From assembly GCA_000381605.1 (NCBI GenBank), contig KB906756.1, positions 372,001-436,000 of the forward strand: DNA of 64,000 nucleotides, written 5' to 3'. The notes under the pieces were generated by a model. The model worked only from the letters and a program-made list of their open reading frames with translations, had not been told where the DNA came from and did not search any database. Shown here in pieces: positions 1 to 8,635 of this stretch. The stretch comes from Acidobacteriaceae bacterium KBS 89. Lineage in GTDB: Bacteria > Acidobacteriota > Terriglobia > Terriglobales > Acidobacteriaceae. Position numbers and translations under genes: made by a program. Within the stretch, counting starts at the first letter, position 1, and each line of letters starts with the position of its first letter.

Positions 1-1
1 C

Positions 2-184
2 CCAAAACGTCACCAGTCCCTCGTCGTCTCGGACGAATCACCCGACATCGAAACCGCCTTCTCCAGCGCTGCGGCAAAGTTGCACCGCCATCTCGAAAAC
101 ACTTACGGACGCCTCTCAGACAAACGTCGTCGTGCCGGGAAAATGAAGCAGCGCTTGGGACTTCAACCAATTTCTGCAGAATAA
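2..184 (+). CDS. C-terminal part of a possible HPF/RaiA-like protein
   Basis: An open frame enters from the left edge and stops at 182-184, leaving 60 residues. The fragment has a hydrophobic strand (SLVVSDES), then an amphipathic helix with the pattern DIETAFSSAAAKLHRHLE, and ends in an Arg/Lys-rich tail (SDKRRRAGKMKQR). The strand plus 'xIxxAxxxAxxxLxRxL' helix resembles the end of the ribosome hibernation-factor fold, where the basic helix contacts 16S rRNA. The evidence is thin because the start is missing and no catalytic residue exists in that family. A hairpin terminator lies 100 bases downstream. It could equally be another small basic protein. Confidence 0.4.
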   Translation, partial: PKRHQSLVVSDESPDIETAFSSAAAKLHRHLENTYGRLSDKRRRAGKMKQRLGLQPISAE

Positions 185-286
185 CCAGCAAAATCGCTTG
201 TCAATCCCCAAATCCGTCTAACCCATTGCCCATCAACAATATCCGCGTGGCATGTTAGTTCCCCTCAACCCGCTATAATAAGAAGT

Positions 287-342
287 AGAGCAAGAGAAAA
301 GCCCCGGAACTTCCGGGGTTTTTCTCTTGCTCTTAATTTTTT
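287..342. terminator. Bidirectional hairpin terminator
   Basis: The arms GAGCAAGAGAAAA and TTTTCTCTTGCTC enclose an inner perfect stem CCCCGGA/TCCGGGG with a 3-base loop. A T-rich run (331-342) follows on the plus strand and an A-rich run lies within the stem, so it could serve both the plus gene ending at 184 and the minus receptor gene ending at 423. Confidence 0.8.
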
Positions 343-364
343 GGGAGGCCACGTAGGGGAAAAA

Positions 365-421
365 TCCAGACCTAAACAACCTGCAATGAAGACTTTGCAC
401 TCTTTTCGATGGGTGGGGCAC
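365..421 (-). repeat. Dispersed intergenic repeat, copy 1
   Basis: On the plus strand this carries TCCAGACCTAAA (365-376), 11 variable bases, then GAAGACTTTGCAC (388-400) and a G-rich tail ending beside the receptor stop codon. The same two blocks with the same 11-base spacing occur at 53657-53692, also directly after a minus-strand stop codon. Confidence 0.7.
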
Positions 422-422
422 A

Positions 423-2633
423 TTAGCGCGAAAACCGAACTCCACCCAGGACGGTAATTGGAGCCCCAAGCGTAAGGATGGGCGTCTTCCCCGCCTGCAA
501 CGGCTGGTTCAGCAAATTCTGCATCCCGCTGTAAACCGTCCATCGCCGCCCGAAGACGTGCTGAACAAACAGATCCACCTGCGCATATCCCGCCAACAGG
601 AACTGGTTCGCCGAATCGTCAAACTGCTGTCCACTGGTTCTGAGGTCCACATTCAACACCCCCCACCGCGGATTTTCAAGCCGCACCTGCAGCGTCGCCA
701 GATGGCGCGGCACCTGCGGAATCCAATTTCCTACCAGCGTCGGATCAGCCTGAAACTTTGTCACAGTTGCAATTGCCAGTTGATAACCGCCGATCACCGA
801 CATGAATCTCGTCGGCTGCACCTGCCACTCCAGCGAAAGCCCCTGACTCCGCAACTGCCCCAGGTTCTCCCGCTTCAACAACGTCGAAGTTGGAGTCGAA
901 ATCAGGGTTACCGCCGCCACCGGCCGGTTCACCTCCGTCCAAAAGTAGCTCCCTCGAACAAACCCAAGCCTCTCCAGCCCAGCCAGAGCCCCAACCTCGA
1001 ACCCCGTAGCCCGCTCCGCTTGCAGACTGGCGTTTGCCAACGTCGTCTGCTGCCCCACCTGCCCCTGCCGATAGAGTTCGTTCATCGTCGGCCCGCGAAA
1101 CGCACGAAATGCGGACCCCGTCAGTTCCAGCGTCCCCGTAATCTTTTTCACCACGCCAAACCGCGGATTGAATACATTCTGGCTGATGCTCGGCAATGGC
1201 TGCGGGATCCCTCCCGTCTGATGTGCATCGAAGCTCCCAAAGTGATCGAAGCGCGAAGAGAAGGCAAACGACCACGTTGCCGGCTGCCAAAGCACCTCCC
1301 CATACACACCCCCGCCCCGTTGCCGCGAACTTAAACTCACCTGCGAGAGCTCCTCCAAATCGGTCCCGCGACTATCCAGCACATCCCCACCCGCAACAAC
1401 TGTCCACTTCCCATAGCCCCTCGCCCACTGCACTGCCCCACCCACCTGCTGCGACGGATCAAAATGGATACTCGTCAACTTCTCCGAAGTCCGCGTCGCA
1501 TTGATCGAAGAAAAACTCTGCCGAAAGTTTTGCTCTGTCCCATAAAACCGGAACAGAAAACTCCCGGCATTAGCCGTCGACCAGTCGCCCCCCGCAACGT
1601 ACCGCCAGATCCGCGTCGCGTTAGTCTGCAGCGGCGTCCCGTTACTCCGATCCTCATTCAGCAGGTTGCCCCGCACAAACACATCCGCATCGTTCCCCAC
1701 ACTCCGCCGCAATTCCACCCGCCCCGTCTGCGAGTGAACGTTCGACGGAATATCCACCGGCCCTCGAAATTGAGGAGCCGTCAAAATATACCCACCCGTC
1801 CGAAACAAACTGCTAGCCGCCAGCCCACTCCATCCTCGCCAGCCGGATGTAATTAAGCCATCGATAGTCGAGGTATCCTCACTCGCCGCGGCCACGTTCA
1901 ACCCGTAGTCGAAACTCTTCGGAATAACCGGAACTACATCGATCACTCCACCGATCGCACTCGAACCGTACAAATCCGACGCTCCGCCCCGCATCAACTC
2001 AACATTCTGGATAGCCAGTGCCGGAATCTCACTCCAGTGAATCCAGCCACCGTATGCATCGTTCAGGGGCACTTGATCACTCAACACGAGTGTGCGGCTC
2101 GCCGCCGTCGAACCCAGCCCCCGCAGCGTCGTCCCCTCCGTTGTCGGATTCGCCACCCACGAACTGGTCCTGCGAAACAGCTGAAACCCAGCCACCTGCC
2201 TCAACCGGTCATCCAGCGTATATCCCGGGGCCTCCCGTAACTGCTCCCCCGTCATCGTCCGGACGCTGCTAGCAGTGGCATCTAGTGCGAGGGGGGCACG
2301 CGCTGCTGTCACCTCGATCTCCTGCATCGCCTGGGCCACTTGCATCACCACGACGACTCGACTCTCGTCCCCAAGAGTTCGCACGGCCGTACTGAACCCT
2401 TCCCGGCTAACCTCCACAGAGTCCTGCGCTTCAACATTCACCGTCGCGCATCCACCAGCATCGCTCAAAGCCGCCGCCGACACTCCCGGCAACTTTACCC
2501 GCGCACCCGCGATGGGCACTCCCCGCTGATCGTGCACACAAACCTGGACCGGTCGCGCAACAGCACAAGCCGGCACAATACCGAATACCAACCCAGCCAA
2601 CACCAAGGCCCCACTTTGCAGCAACACTCGCAT
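423..2633 (-). CDS. TonB-dependent outer-membrane receptor
   Basis: This 736-residue protein should import a ligand across the outer membrane, powered by TonB/ExbBD. It has a signal peptide (about residues 1-26), then a carboxypeptidase-like beta-sandwich (about 28-100, with RGVPIAGARVKLPG). A TonB-box-like stretch (EIEVTAARAP, near 105-115) precedes a plug domain containing the LRGLGS and LSDQVPLND segments and ELMRGGASDLYGSSAIGGV. The remaining 500 residues are a beta-barrel ending in GGVRFSR. The plug order resembles BtuB/CirA-type receptors. It is divergent from an alginate-lyase-family gene, so an oligouronate or a metal chelate are both possible ligands; the sequence does not decide. 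No cobalamin riboswitch fits in the short upstream gap. Confidence 0.9.
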   Translation of the reverse strand: MRVLLQSGALVLAGLVFGIVPACAVARPVQVCVHDQRGVPIAGARVKLPGVSAAALSDAGGCATVNVEAQDSVEVSREGFSTAVRTLGDESRVVVVMQVAQAMQEIEVTAARAPLALDATASSVRTMTGEQLREAPGYTLDDRLRQVAGFQLFRRTSSWVANPTTEGTTLRGLGSTAASRTLVLSDQVPLNDAYGGWIHWSEIPALAIQNVELMRGGASDLYGSSAIGGVIDVVPVIPKSFDYGLNVAAASEDTSTIDGLITSGWRGWSGLAASSLFRTGGYILTAPQFRGPVDIPSNVHSQTGRVELRRSVGNDADVFVRGNLLNEDRSNGTPLQTNATRIWRYVAGGDWSTANAGSFLFRFYGTEQNFRQSFSSINATRTSEKLTSIHFDPSQQVGGAVQWARGYGKWTVVAGGDVLDSRGTDLEELSQVSLSSRQRGGGVYGEVLWQPATWSFAFSSRFDHFGSFDAHQTGGIPQPLPSISQNVFNPRFGVVKKITGTLELTGSAFRAFRGPTMNELYRQGQVGQQTTLANASLQAERATGFEVGALAGLERLGFVRGSYFWTEVNRPVAAVTLISTPTSTLLKRENLGQLRSQGLSLEWQVQPTRFMSVIGGYQLAIATVTKFQADPTLVGNWIPQVPRHLATLQVRLENPRWGVLNVDLRTSGQQFDDSANQFLLAGYAQVDLFVQHVFGRRWTVYSGMQNLLNQPLQAGKTPILTLGAPITVLGGVRFSR

Positions 2634-2719
2634 TACCTACAATCCTATCGTCAGACCAACCAGTCGACACTGACGTTTCATCCGTCGTGATACTCTTCCG
2701 GCAAAAGCGTCCATCACTC

Positions 2720-3925
2720 ATGGCAACTACCCGCCGCATCTTCTGCTCGCAAACCGCCGTACTCGCCCTGGCCCCGCGCTTCGCCCTGTCCCAGGCTAAA
2801 CCCACCTCCCGCCCCGACGTTGCCGCCATCGATCACGACCGAATTCTCCAATCCGCGACACACTTGTTGACAACACCGCCGGCCCCTATCACTGCAGTGA
2901 CGTGTTCCCGCAGCCCAGGTACTCCAAACGACTTCTACTCCGAGGCTGAAGACTATTGGCCCGACCCCGCCAACCCCACCGGGCCCTTTGTGCCGCACAC
3001 TGGAGCGGGACCCAACCCTGAGGCGTTCACAGCGCATCGCGATGCCCTTATCAACTTCAGCATCTGCGTTCCTGCCTTAACCGCAGCGTTTGTCCTCACG
3101 AGCGAGGCGCGCTATGCACAGCAAGCCGTCGTTCATCTTCGGGCCTGGTTTATCGATCCCGCGACACGGATGAGCCCGAGCATTCTCTACGGGCAGACGA
3201 TTCTGCCTGCGAAAGCGGGACGATTTGAAGGGGTTGTTGAGGCTGTGCATCTGGCGGAGGTGTTTCAATGTATCCCATTTCTTAGCAACTCGGAGACGCT
3301 CACTGAAGCGGATCGCGCGGCGCTGAAGAAATGGTTTGCCGAATACTTTGAGTGGCTAAACACGTCGCGTCTTGCTGGTCTTGCACGCGACAATAAGAGT
3401 CACCATGGCACCTCGTGGCTACTGCAGGCCGCCGCGATTGCACACCTCTCGCAGGTTACTGATGATGCGCCGCTTACGACGTTGCGCCATCAGTACAAGT
3501 CCAGCAGCATTCGTGCGCAGATTCTTGCGAATGGCACCTTTCCGCACGAGCTTTCGACGCCCGATCCTTACCGCAACACGCTGTTTAATCTCGATATGTT
3601 TGCTGGGGTTTGTGTGCTTCTTTCCACTCGGTTTGAGAGTGTCTGGGACTATGAGCTTCAGGATGGCCCAGGTATGAGAATTGTTGTTGCGCGGCTTTAT
3701 CCGTTCATTCTCAATCGTGGCGCGTGGCCTTATCTTGCTGATGCGACACATTTTAATGATCTTCCGATTCGGCGGCCGAGCCTGCTCTTTGCTGCTCGCG
3801 CCTATGATCGGCCGGAATATGCCGAACTTTGGAAGACGCTGAAGCCGGACACTACGATTCCGGAGATTCAGCGTACGTTTCCTATCCGCCAACCGCTTCT
3901 TTGGGTTACTCGTCCGCGGCCTTAG
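2720..3925 (+). CDS. Alginate lyase family protein (PL5-type fold), exported
   Basis: The 401-residue product begins MATTRRIFCSQTAVLALAP, a twin-arginine-like or Sec signal, so it acts in the periplasm. The body is the alpha/alpha-barrel type of the alginate lyase family: helices with YAQQAVVHLRAWFIDPAT, then GVVEAVHLAEVF, then the conserved Asn/His segment DNKSHHGTSWLLQAAAIA (about residues 217-234), which in A1-III lyases carries the catalytic His. Known members cut mannuronate-type links by beta-elimination and release 4-deoxy-unsaturated uronates, which fits the kdu/kdg genes next door. An in-frame GTG at 2687 would add 11 residues, but the ATG at 2720 places the signal peptide at the true N-terminus. 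Substrate identity is inferred. Confidence 0.75.
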   Translation: MATTRRIFCSQTAVLALAPRFALSQAKPTSRPDVAAIDHDRILQSATHLLTTPPAPITAVTCSRSPGTPNDFYSEAEDYWPDPANPTGPFVPHTGAGPNPEAFTAHRDALINFSICVPALTAAFVLTSEARYAQQAVVHLRAWFIDPATRMSPSILYGQTILPAKAGRFEGVVEAVHLAEVFQCIPFLSNSETLTEADRAALKKWFAEYFEWLNTSRLAGLARDNKSHHGTSWLLQAAAIAHLSQVTDDAPLTTLRHQYKSSSIRAQILANGTFPHELSTPDPYRNTLFNLDMFAGVCVLLSTRFESVWDYELQDGPGMRIVVARLYPFILNRGAWPYLADATHFNDLPIRRPSLLFAARAYDRPEYAELWKTLKPDTTIPEIQRTFPIRQPLLWVTRPRP

Positions 3926-3947
3926 TTTTTCGTTTTATTTTTTCGGG

Positions 3948-4071
3948 TGGTGAAAGGGCTGTTTTTACAGCGGGTATGGCGGATTTTGTCGTGCAAACGG
4001 GTGGTAAATCATGGTGACTTTATGGTGAAACGCGTGGTAAACGTGGTGAATTAACGACCACATTTACCACG
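3948..4071. repeat. TGGTRA-type short tandem repeat with inverted end
   Basis: The motif TGGTGAA or TGGTAAA (or TGGTGAC) starts at 3948, 4002, 4012, 4023, 4035 and 4044. It is then met by its inverted form, giving a 15-base dyad CGTGGTAAACGTGGT (4033-4047) against ACCACATTTACCACG (4057-4071) with one mismatch. It lies between two convergent genes, so the hairpin may also act as a transcription barrier. Confidence 0.6.
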
Positions 4072-4098
4072 CTGAGAAACACGCCACTTTTTTCAAAT

Positions 4099-4752
4099 TT
4101 ATTTTTTCGACTCGCGGAACTCCTTCACGATAGCCAGGTACTTTCTCGCGCTGTCTGTCACGACCTCTGGCTTGCCTTCGGCCATCGCCTTTGCGTTCAC
4201 GAGGTCAGAGCCTACTCCGAGGGCAAAGGCTCCGGCCTCGAGGAACTCCTTCGCAGTGGCTAGCGAAACCCCGCCCGTTGGGATTAGCTCGACGTGCGGC
4301 AGTGGTCCCTTCAGGGCGGTCAGATACTTTGCGCCGCCCAACGCGCTGGCGGGAAATACCTTCACTACGTCCGCTCCGGCCTGCCATGCGGTCACGATCT
4401 CAGTTGGAGTCAGCGCGCCCGGGAGAACGGCGATAGAGTAGCGATGGCACATCTCAATTGTCTGCAGGTTCAAGGCGGGGCTTACAACGAACTGCGCTCC
4501 TTCGAGGATGCACATCCGCGCCGTCTCCGCGTCGAGCACGGTACCGGCGCCGATCAGGATGTCCGGTCGCTGCTGTGCCAACTGGCGCATCACCTGGATT
4601 GCGCCGGGCACGGTCATCGTGACCTCAAGAACTGTAACGCCGCCGTCGGCGATCGCTCCGGCGAGGGACATCGCTTTGTCGACGGACTCGGCCCGCAGGA
4701 CAGGGACGAGTCCGATCTCCTTCAACGCCTTCAGTACTGCAATCTTCTCCAT
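4099..4752 (-). CDS. eda: 2-dehydro-3-deoxy-phosphogluconate (KDPG) aldolase
   Basis: The enzyme splits KDPG into pyruvate and glyceraldehyde-3-phosphate in the cytosol. The 217 residues span the whole family length. The catalytic Glu is in LEVTM (E43), the Schiff-base Lys in DVVKVFPAS (K131), and the phosphate loop is IPTGGVS. It is the last gene of the minus-strand group kduI-kdgK-eda, with about 80 bases holding two hairpin repeats between it and the kinase. Its role here is the terminal step of uronate breakdown, and its products feed glycolysis. Confidence 0.93.
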   Translation of the reverse strand: MEKIAVLKALKEIGLVPVLRAESVDKAMSLAGAIADGGVTVLEVTMTVPGAIQVMRQLAQQRPDILIGAGTVLDAETARMCILEGAQFVVSPALNLQTIEMCHRYSIAVLPGALTPTEIVTAWQAGADVVKVFPASALGGAKYLTALKGPLPHVELIPTGGVSLATAKEFLEAGAFALGVGSDLVNAKAMAEGKPEVVTDSARKYLAIVKEFRESKK

Positions 4753-4763
4753 CGTTGTCCTCC

Positions 4764-4819
4764 GGGGCTAAAGCCCCATTTTTTTTTGCGACTCTTTGCG
4801 GCACGGCTAAAGCCGTGCC
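4764..4819. repeat. Two GGCTAAAGCC hairpin repeats
   Basis: Two perfect dyads share the core GGCTAAAGCC: GGGGCTAAAGCCCC (4764-4777), followed by nine T residues within a short T-rich run, and GGCACGGCTAAAGCCGTGCC (4800-4819). They sit between kdgK and eda and could attenuate or stabilise the joint transcript. A related dyad occurs at 58098-58117. Confidence 0.65.
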
Positions 4820-4833
4820 CTTAAGCAAGACAC

Positions 4834-5976
4834 CTAGCGTTGGACTCGGGCGCCGCCGCCCTTCATGATGCGCTGCACCTCGTCGAAGGTCGCCATCGTC
4901 GTGTCTCCAGGGGTCGTCATTGCGAGTGCGCCGTGGGCGCAACCGCAGTTGACGGCCCACTCCGGCCCCTTGTCGTTGAGGAAGCCGTAGATGAGACCTG
5001 AAGCGAACGAGTCGCCTCCGCCTACGCGGTCGAAGATTTCGAGGTCGGGCATTGGCCGGGCTTCGTGGAACTGGCCCTTGTAGTAGCAGACCGCGCCCCA
5101 ATCGTTTACGGTGGCTGTTTTGGCGTGACGCAACGTCGTGGCTACGACTTTGAAGTTGGGGAAGGTGGCGACGGCCTTCTCGATCATCTTGCGGAAGCTG
5201 CCAGAGTCCAGTTCGCCGAGATCATCTCCTACACCCTCAATCTCAAAGCCGAGCGCAGCGGTAAAGTCCTCTTCGTTGCCGATCATTACGTCGACGTAGG
5301 ATGCCAGTTCGCGATTCACTTCGGTAGCGCGTGCCTTTCCGCCGATCGACTTCCACAACGAGTCGCGATAGTTCAGGTCGTAGCTGATGATGGTGCCATG
5401 CTTGCGCGCCGCGACCATTGCTTCCTTTGCGACTTCGGGTGTCGACTCGCTGAGTGCGCAGAAGATGCCTCCGGTGTGGAACCAGCGGGAACCTTCTTTA
5501 CCGAAGATTGCGTCCCAATCGATCTGGCCCGGCTTCAACTGACTTACAGCGGTATGGCCGCGGTCGGAGCATCCGAGCGCTGCACGTACGCCGAATCCAC
5601 GCTCGGTGAAGTTCAATCCGTTGCGTGTCGTGCGACCGACGCCGTCGTACTTCGCCCACACCAGATGCGACTGGTCGACTCCGCCCTGCAGCATGAGGCC
5701 TTCGAGCAGGCGCCCGACGGGATTGTCCGCCAGCGCAGTTACGATGGCGGTCTTCAATCCGAAGCATCGTCGCAGGCCGCGCGCGACGTTGTACTCTCCG
5801 CCGCCCTCCCACACGTTGAACTGACGCGTCGTGGCTACACGTACGTCACCGGGATCGAGCCGCAACATCACTTCGCCAAGGCTGACCTCGTCCCACTTGC
5901 ACTCGTCTTTCGGGCGCACCACGATATCGTTCGAACTGCTCGCAGTTTTCGTCACACTGTCCTTCCCTTCGTACAT
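4834..5976 (-). CDS. kdgK: PfkB-family sugar kinase, probable 2-keto-3-deoxygluconate kinase
   Basis: It phosphorylates KDG to KDPG with ATP. The 380-residue protein shows the ribokinase/PfkB pattern: an N-terminal glycine motif (GGGEYNVARGL, residues 58-68) and the C-terminal catalytic motif DRVGGGDSFASG (316-327). D322 is the general base, and GGGD replaces the more usual GAGD. Substrate assignment rests on the neighbours kduI and eda. The first 27 residues precede the fold and look unstructured, so a later start cannot be excluded; an AAGG sequence lies about 10 bases before the chosen ATG. Sub-family alternatives are other hexose or ketose kinases. Confidence 0.88.
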   Translation of the reverse strand: MYEGKDSVTKTASSSNDIVVRPKDECKWDEVSLGEVMLRLDPGDVRVATTRQFNVWEGGGEYNVARGLRRCFGLKTAIVTALADNPVGRLLEGLMLQGGVDQSHLVWAKYDGVGRTTRNGLNFTERGFGVRAALGCSDRGHTAVSQLKPGQIDWDAIFGKEGSRWFHTGGIFCALSESTPEVAKEAMVAARKHGTIISYDLNYRDSLWKSIGGKARATEVNRELASYVDVMIGNEEDFTAALGFEIEGVGDDLGELDSGSFRKMIEKAVATFPNFKVVATTLRHAKTATVNDWGAVCYYKGQFHEARPMPDLEIFDRVGGGDSFASGLIYGFLNDKGPEWAVNCGCAHGALAMTTPGDTTMATFDEVQRIMKGGGARVQR

Positions 5977-5999
5977 GGCCAGAAGCCTTCTATTTTTCT

Positions 6000-6830
6000 T
6001 TATTTCAGATCTGCGATCGCCACCGGATCCATGTCGTCATAGGCCTGGTTTTCGCCACCCATGCCCCAGCAGAAGCCGTAGTTTTTTGTGCCAACGCCGG
6101 CATGAATGGACCAACCTGGCGACACTACCACCTGCTTGTCGGCGACGACAAGATGGCTCGTTGCATCCGGCGGTCCCATCAGGTGCATGACGCGGTGCGC
6201 TGGGTCCACATCGAAGTAGAAATAGACCTCGCTGCGCCGCATGTGCGTGTGTGCCGGCATCGTATTCCAGTTGCTGCCGGGCGCGAGCAGGGTGAAACCC
6301 ATCACCAACTGGCAGCTCTTGATTCCATCGCGATAGATGGCCTTGTAGATCGTCCGCTTGTTACAGGTCTCGAGGCTGCCCAACTCAAGACCTTTGAGAT
6401 CGGCGAACTTGACCATTGCGGTTGGGTACTCCGCGTGCGCGGGATAACTCAGCAGGTAGAAGTAGGCCGGATCTTTGCTGTTCTTGCTCGTAAATGTCAC
6501 CGCCCTGTTGCCGCGTCCAACGTAGAGGCAGTCCAGCTTGTCCAGATCGAAGCTCTTGCCGTCGACGACCACCGAACCCGGGCCGCCAACGTTGAAGACA
6601 CCGAGTTCGCGACGCTCCAGAAAATATCCGGCGCGCAGCTCCGGCTCCGTCTCAAGCTGCAACTCTTCGCCGACCGGCACGGCAGAGCCGATCACCGTAC
6701 GATCAAGGTCCACATAGGCAAACTCAATCTCACCCGGTTGGAACATTCCCTCGAGAAGAAACGTCTCACGCAACTCCTCGGTGTTCATCATCTCGTACCG
6801 CACCGCATCCGCCATCTGATAAAGCCGCAT
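6000..6830 (-). CDS. kduI: 5-dehydro-4-deoxy-D-glucuronate isomerase
   Basis: KduI converts 5-keto-4-deoxyuronate to 2,5-diketo-3-deoxygluconate. The 276-residue protein is full length for this cupin family. The metal ligands match the known set: H194 and H196 (PAHTHMRRSE), E201, and H243 (GWSIHAG). It is the first gene of the minus-strand group and is divergent from the esterase gene. Its product is the substrate of the kduD-encoded dehydrogenase about 3 kb away on the other strand, so the pathway is split over two divergent transcripts. Confidence 0.95.
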   Translation of the reverse strand: MRLYQMADAVRYEMMNTEELRETFLLEGMFQPGEIEFAYVDLDRTVIGSAVPVGEELQLETEPELRAGYFLERRELGVFNVGGPGSVVVDGKSFDLDKLDCLYVGRGNRAVTFTSKNSKDPAYFYLLSYPAHAEYPTAMVKFADLKGLELGSLETCNKRTIYKAIYRDGIKSCQLVMGFTLLAPGSNWNTMPAHTHMRRSEVYFYFDVDPAHRVMHLMGPPDATSHLVVADKQVVVSPGWSIHAGVGTKNYGFCWGMGGENQAYDDMDPVAIADLK

Positions 6831-6884
6831 CTATCTCCTCCAAAAACCTGCGTTCCCAGTATAGCCATCGGAGATTGTGTTTTT

Positions 6885-6901
6885 ATGTTCGTGCAAAACA
6901 T
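6885..6901. promoter_or_regulatory. Possible operator dyad between kduI and the esterase gene
   Basis: ATGTT and AACAT flank a 7-base centre within the 121-base divergent intergenic region. The dyad is short, so this is only a candidate binding site for a regulator of the uronate genes. Confidence 0.25.
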
Positions 6902-6951
6902 CAGAAAAACTCCTGCTACCATTCTCTTCAATCTGCCATCAAGGTAAAACC

Positions 6952-8565
6952 ATGCCGAAGCTTCGCCCCGCAGCACCTCTGTACCTTGCCACCACTTTTC
7001 TTAGTACAGTTGCCGCTTTCGCGCAGGCGCCTGCTCAACCGGGGCCCGTTCATTTCACCGTGCAGGCGCCTTCCAACATCACCGCGCCGATCAGCGGACG
7101 GCTGCTGATCTTCCTCAAGGCTGGGAGCGGTGACAAAGCGGTCGACTCAGACCAGATGAGCCCCGATTCCACGTGGATTGGAGCGAGAGAGATCCAGAGC
7201 CTCAAGGCTGACGCTTCGGTGGAGATCGACCCGGACGCCGATGGGATCGCCTCGCCAAGTCCGTTCGCTTCGATTCCTCCCGGTGATTACGAGGTGCAGG
7301 CGGTGCTCGACGTCGACCATAGCTACAACTACCTCGGTCGCGGTCCGCAGGACTGGGTCAGCCCCGTGGTCGCGCTGCCGCACTGGACGCCGGGTAGTGG
7401 AGGCTCCGCGCCGATACTGCAACTGACCGGACACCCGGAAGAGAATGCCCAACGCACCGCTGCTCTCGCCAAGGCCAGAACTCAGGTTGCTCCCGGCGTG
7501 GTCCAGCTTGAAGAGATCCAAAGTGCACTGCTGACGAAGTTCTGGGGCCGTCCCGTGTCCATCAGGGCCTGGGTTGTGCTGCCTCCGGGGTACACGGAAC
7601 AGACCAAGGAGCGTTACCCGACCGTGTATTGGACACATGGCTTCGGCGGCAATCTGGAGCTAATCCTCGGTGTTGGGGTCAGCCTTCGGGATCGAATGAA
7701 GGATGGCAAGGTGCCTCCGATGATCTGGGTGATGCTTGACGAATCGTGCCCGCAAGGCACGCACGAGTTCGCCGACTCGGTGAACAACGGACCCTGGGGA
7801 GCAGCACTGACAACCGAGTTCATTCCGTCTCTTGAACGCAAATACCGGATGGATGCACGCACGACGGGCCGTTTTCTCAACGGCCACTCCAGCGGCGGCT
7901 GGGCTACGCTGCAACTTCAGGTCAGCTATCCCAATATCTTCGGAGGAACCTGGTCCACGTCGCCCGACCCCAGTGATTTCCACGCGTTCAGCGGCATCGA
8001 TTTGTATGCTGCAAACGCGAATGTGTACCGCAAACCCGACGGTTCTCCGTGGCCGATCATGCGCATGGACGGCAAGGTGGTGGTGACGCTCGAGCAGTAT
8101 GCGCGGATGGAACAAGTGCTCGGACCGTATGGTGGACAAATGGCGTCGTTCGACTGGGTGTTTTCGCCGAAGTCGGATAGCGGCGCTCCGCGGCAGATGT
8201 TCAACCGTGTCACCGGAGACGTTGACCCAGGGGTGGTTGCCTACTGGCATGATCACTATGACCTGGCCCATATTGTGGAGGCCAACTGGCCGCGACTCAA
8301 GCCTGATCTTACGGGCCGCATCCATCTCATCGTCGGCACTGCCGATACGTTCTACCTCGACAGTGCTGCGCACAAGTTTGAAGAGGTGCTTACGCGCCTT
8401 GGCGCGGATCCGCACTTCACCTACATCCCCGGGCGAACGCACTTTGATCTTTATGGCGTGGGCCAGGATCCGAGAGGGCTCTTCGACCAGATCAGCGCTG
8501 AGATGTACGCTGTGGCTCGCCCGAATGCTCACTGGCAGGCGCACGCGGTTGCGGCGGCCCACTGA
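6952..8565 (+). CDS. Exported alpha/beta-hydrolase, esterase D-like
   Basis: The 537-residue product starts with a Sec signal (MPKLRPAAPLYLATTFLS...AFAQA) behind an AAGG ribosome site. An earlier in-frame ATG at 6877 lacks both features. The N-terminal 190 residues form a beta-rich domain of the kind preceding enterochelin-esterase-like hydrolases. The catalytic domain has an oxyanion-type TVYWTHGFGGN and the nucleophile elbow GHSSGG with Ser at residue 313. A late GRTHFDLYG holds a likely catalytic His. Such enzymes remove acyl groups from sugars or phenolics; placed beside uronate genes it may deacetylate the polysaccharide. Exact substrate unknown. Confidence 0.8.
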   Translation: MPKLRPAAPLYLATTFLSTVAAFAQAPAQPGPVHFTVQAPSNITAPISGRLLIFLKAGSGDKAVDSDQMSPDSTWIGAREIQSLKADASVEIDPDADGIASPSPFASIPPGDYEVQAVLDVDHSYNYLGRGPQDWVSPVVALPHWTPGSGGSAPILQLTGHPEENAQRTAALAKARTQVAPGVVQLEEIQSALLTKFWGRPVSIRAWVVLPPGYTEQTKERYPTVYWTHGFGGNLELILGVGVSLRDRMKDGKVPPMIWVMLDESCPQGTHEFADSVNNGPWGAALTTEFIPSLERKYRMDARTTGRFLNGHSSGGWATLQLQVSYPNIFGGTWSTSPDPSDFHAFSGIDLYAANANVYRKPDGSPWPIMRMDGKVVVTLEQYARMEQVLGPYGGQMASFDWVFSPKSDSGAPRQMFNRVTGDVDPGVVAYWHDHYDLAHIVEANWPRLKPDLTGRIHLIVGTADTFYLDSAAHKFEEVLTRLGADPHFTYIPGRTHFDLYGVGQDPRGLFDQISAEMYAVARPNAHWQAHAVAAAH

Positions 8566-8635
8566 TTGGTCGGCAAAGATTTGGTATGGTGGCGGGTTTG
8601 TTGGCAGAAGACAGGGGAATGTGGTTAACTTTCGC

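Noticed and set aside
2634..2719. Cobalamin riboswitch in front of the first TonB receptor
   Set aside because: The divergent gap is too short and shows no B12-box-like sequence.
8099..8635. N-terminal extension of the cupin frame into the esterase gene
   Set aside because: It overlaps the esterase coding sequence, and the Tat signal begins at 8636.
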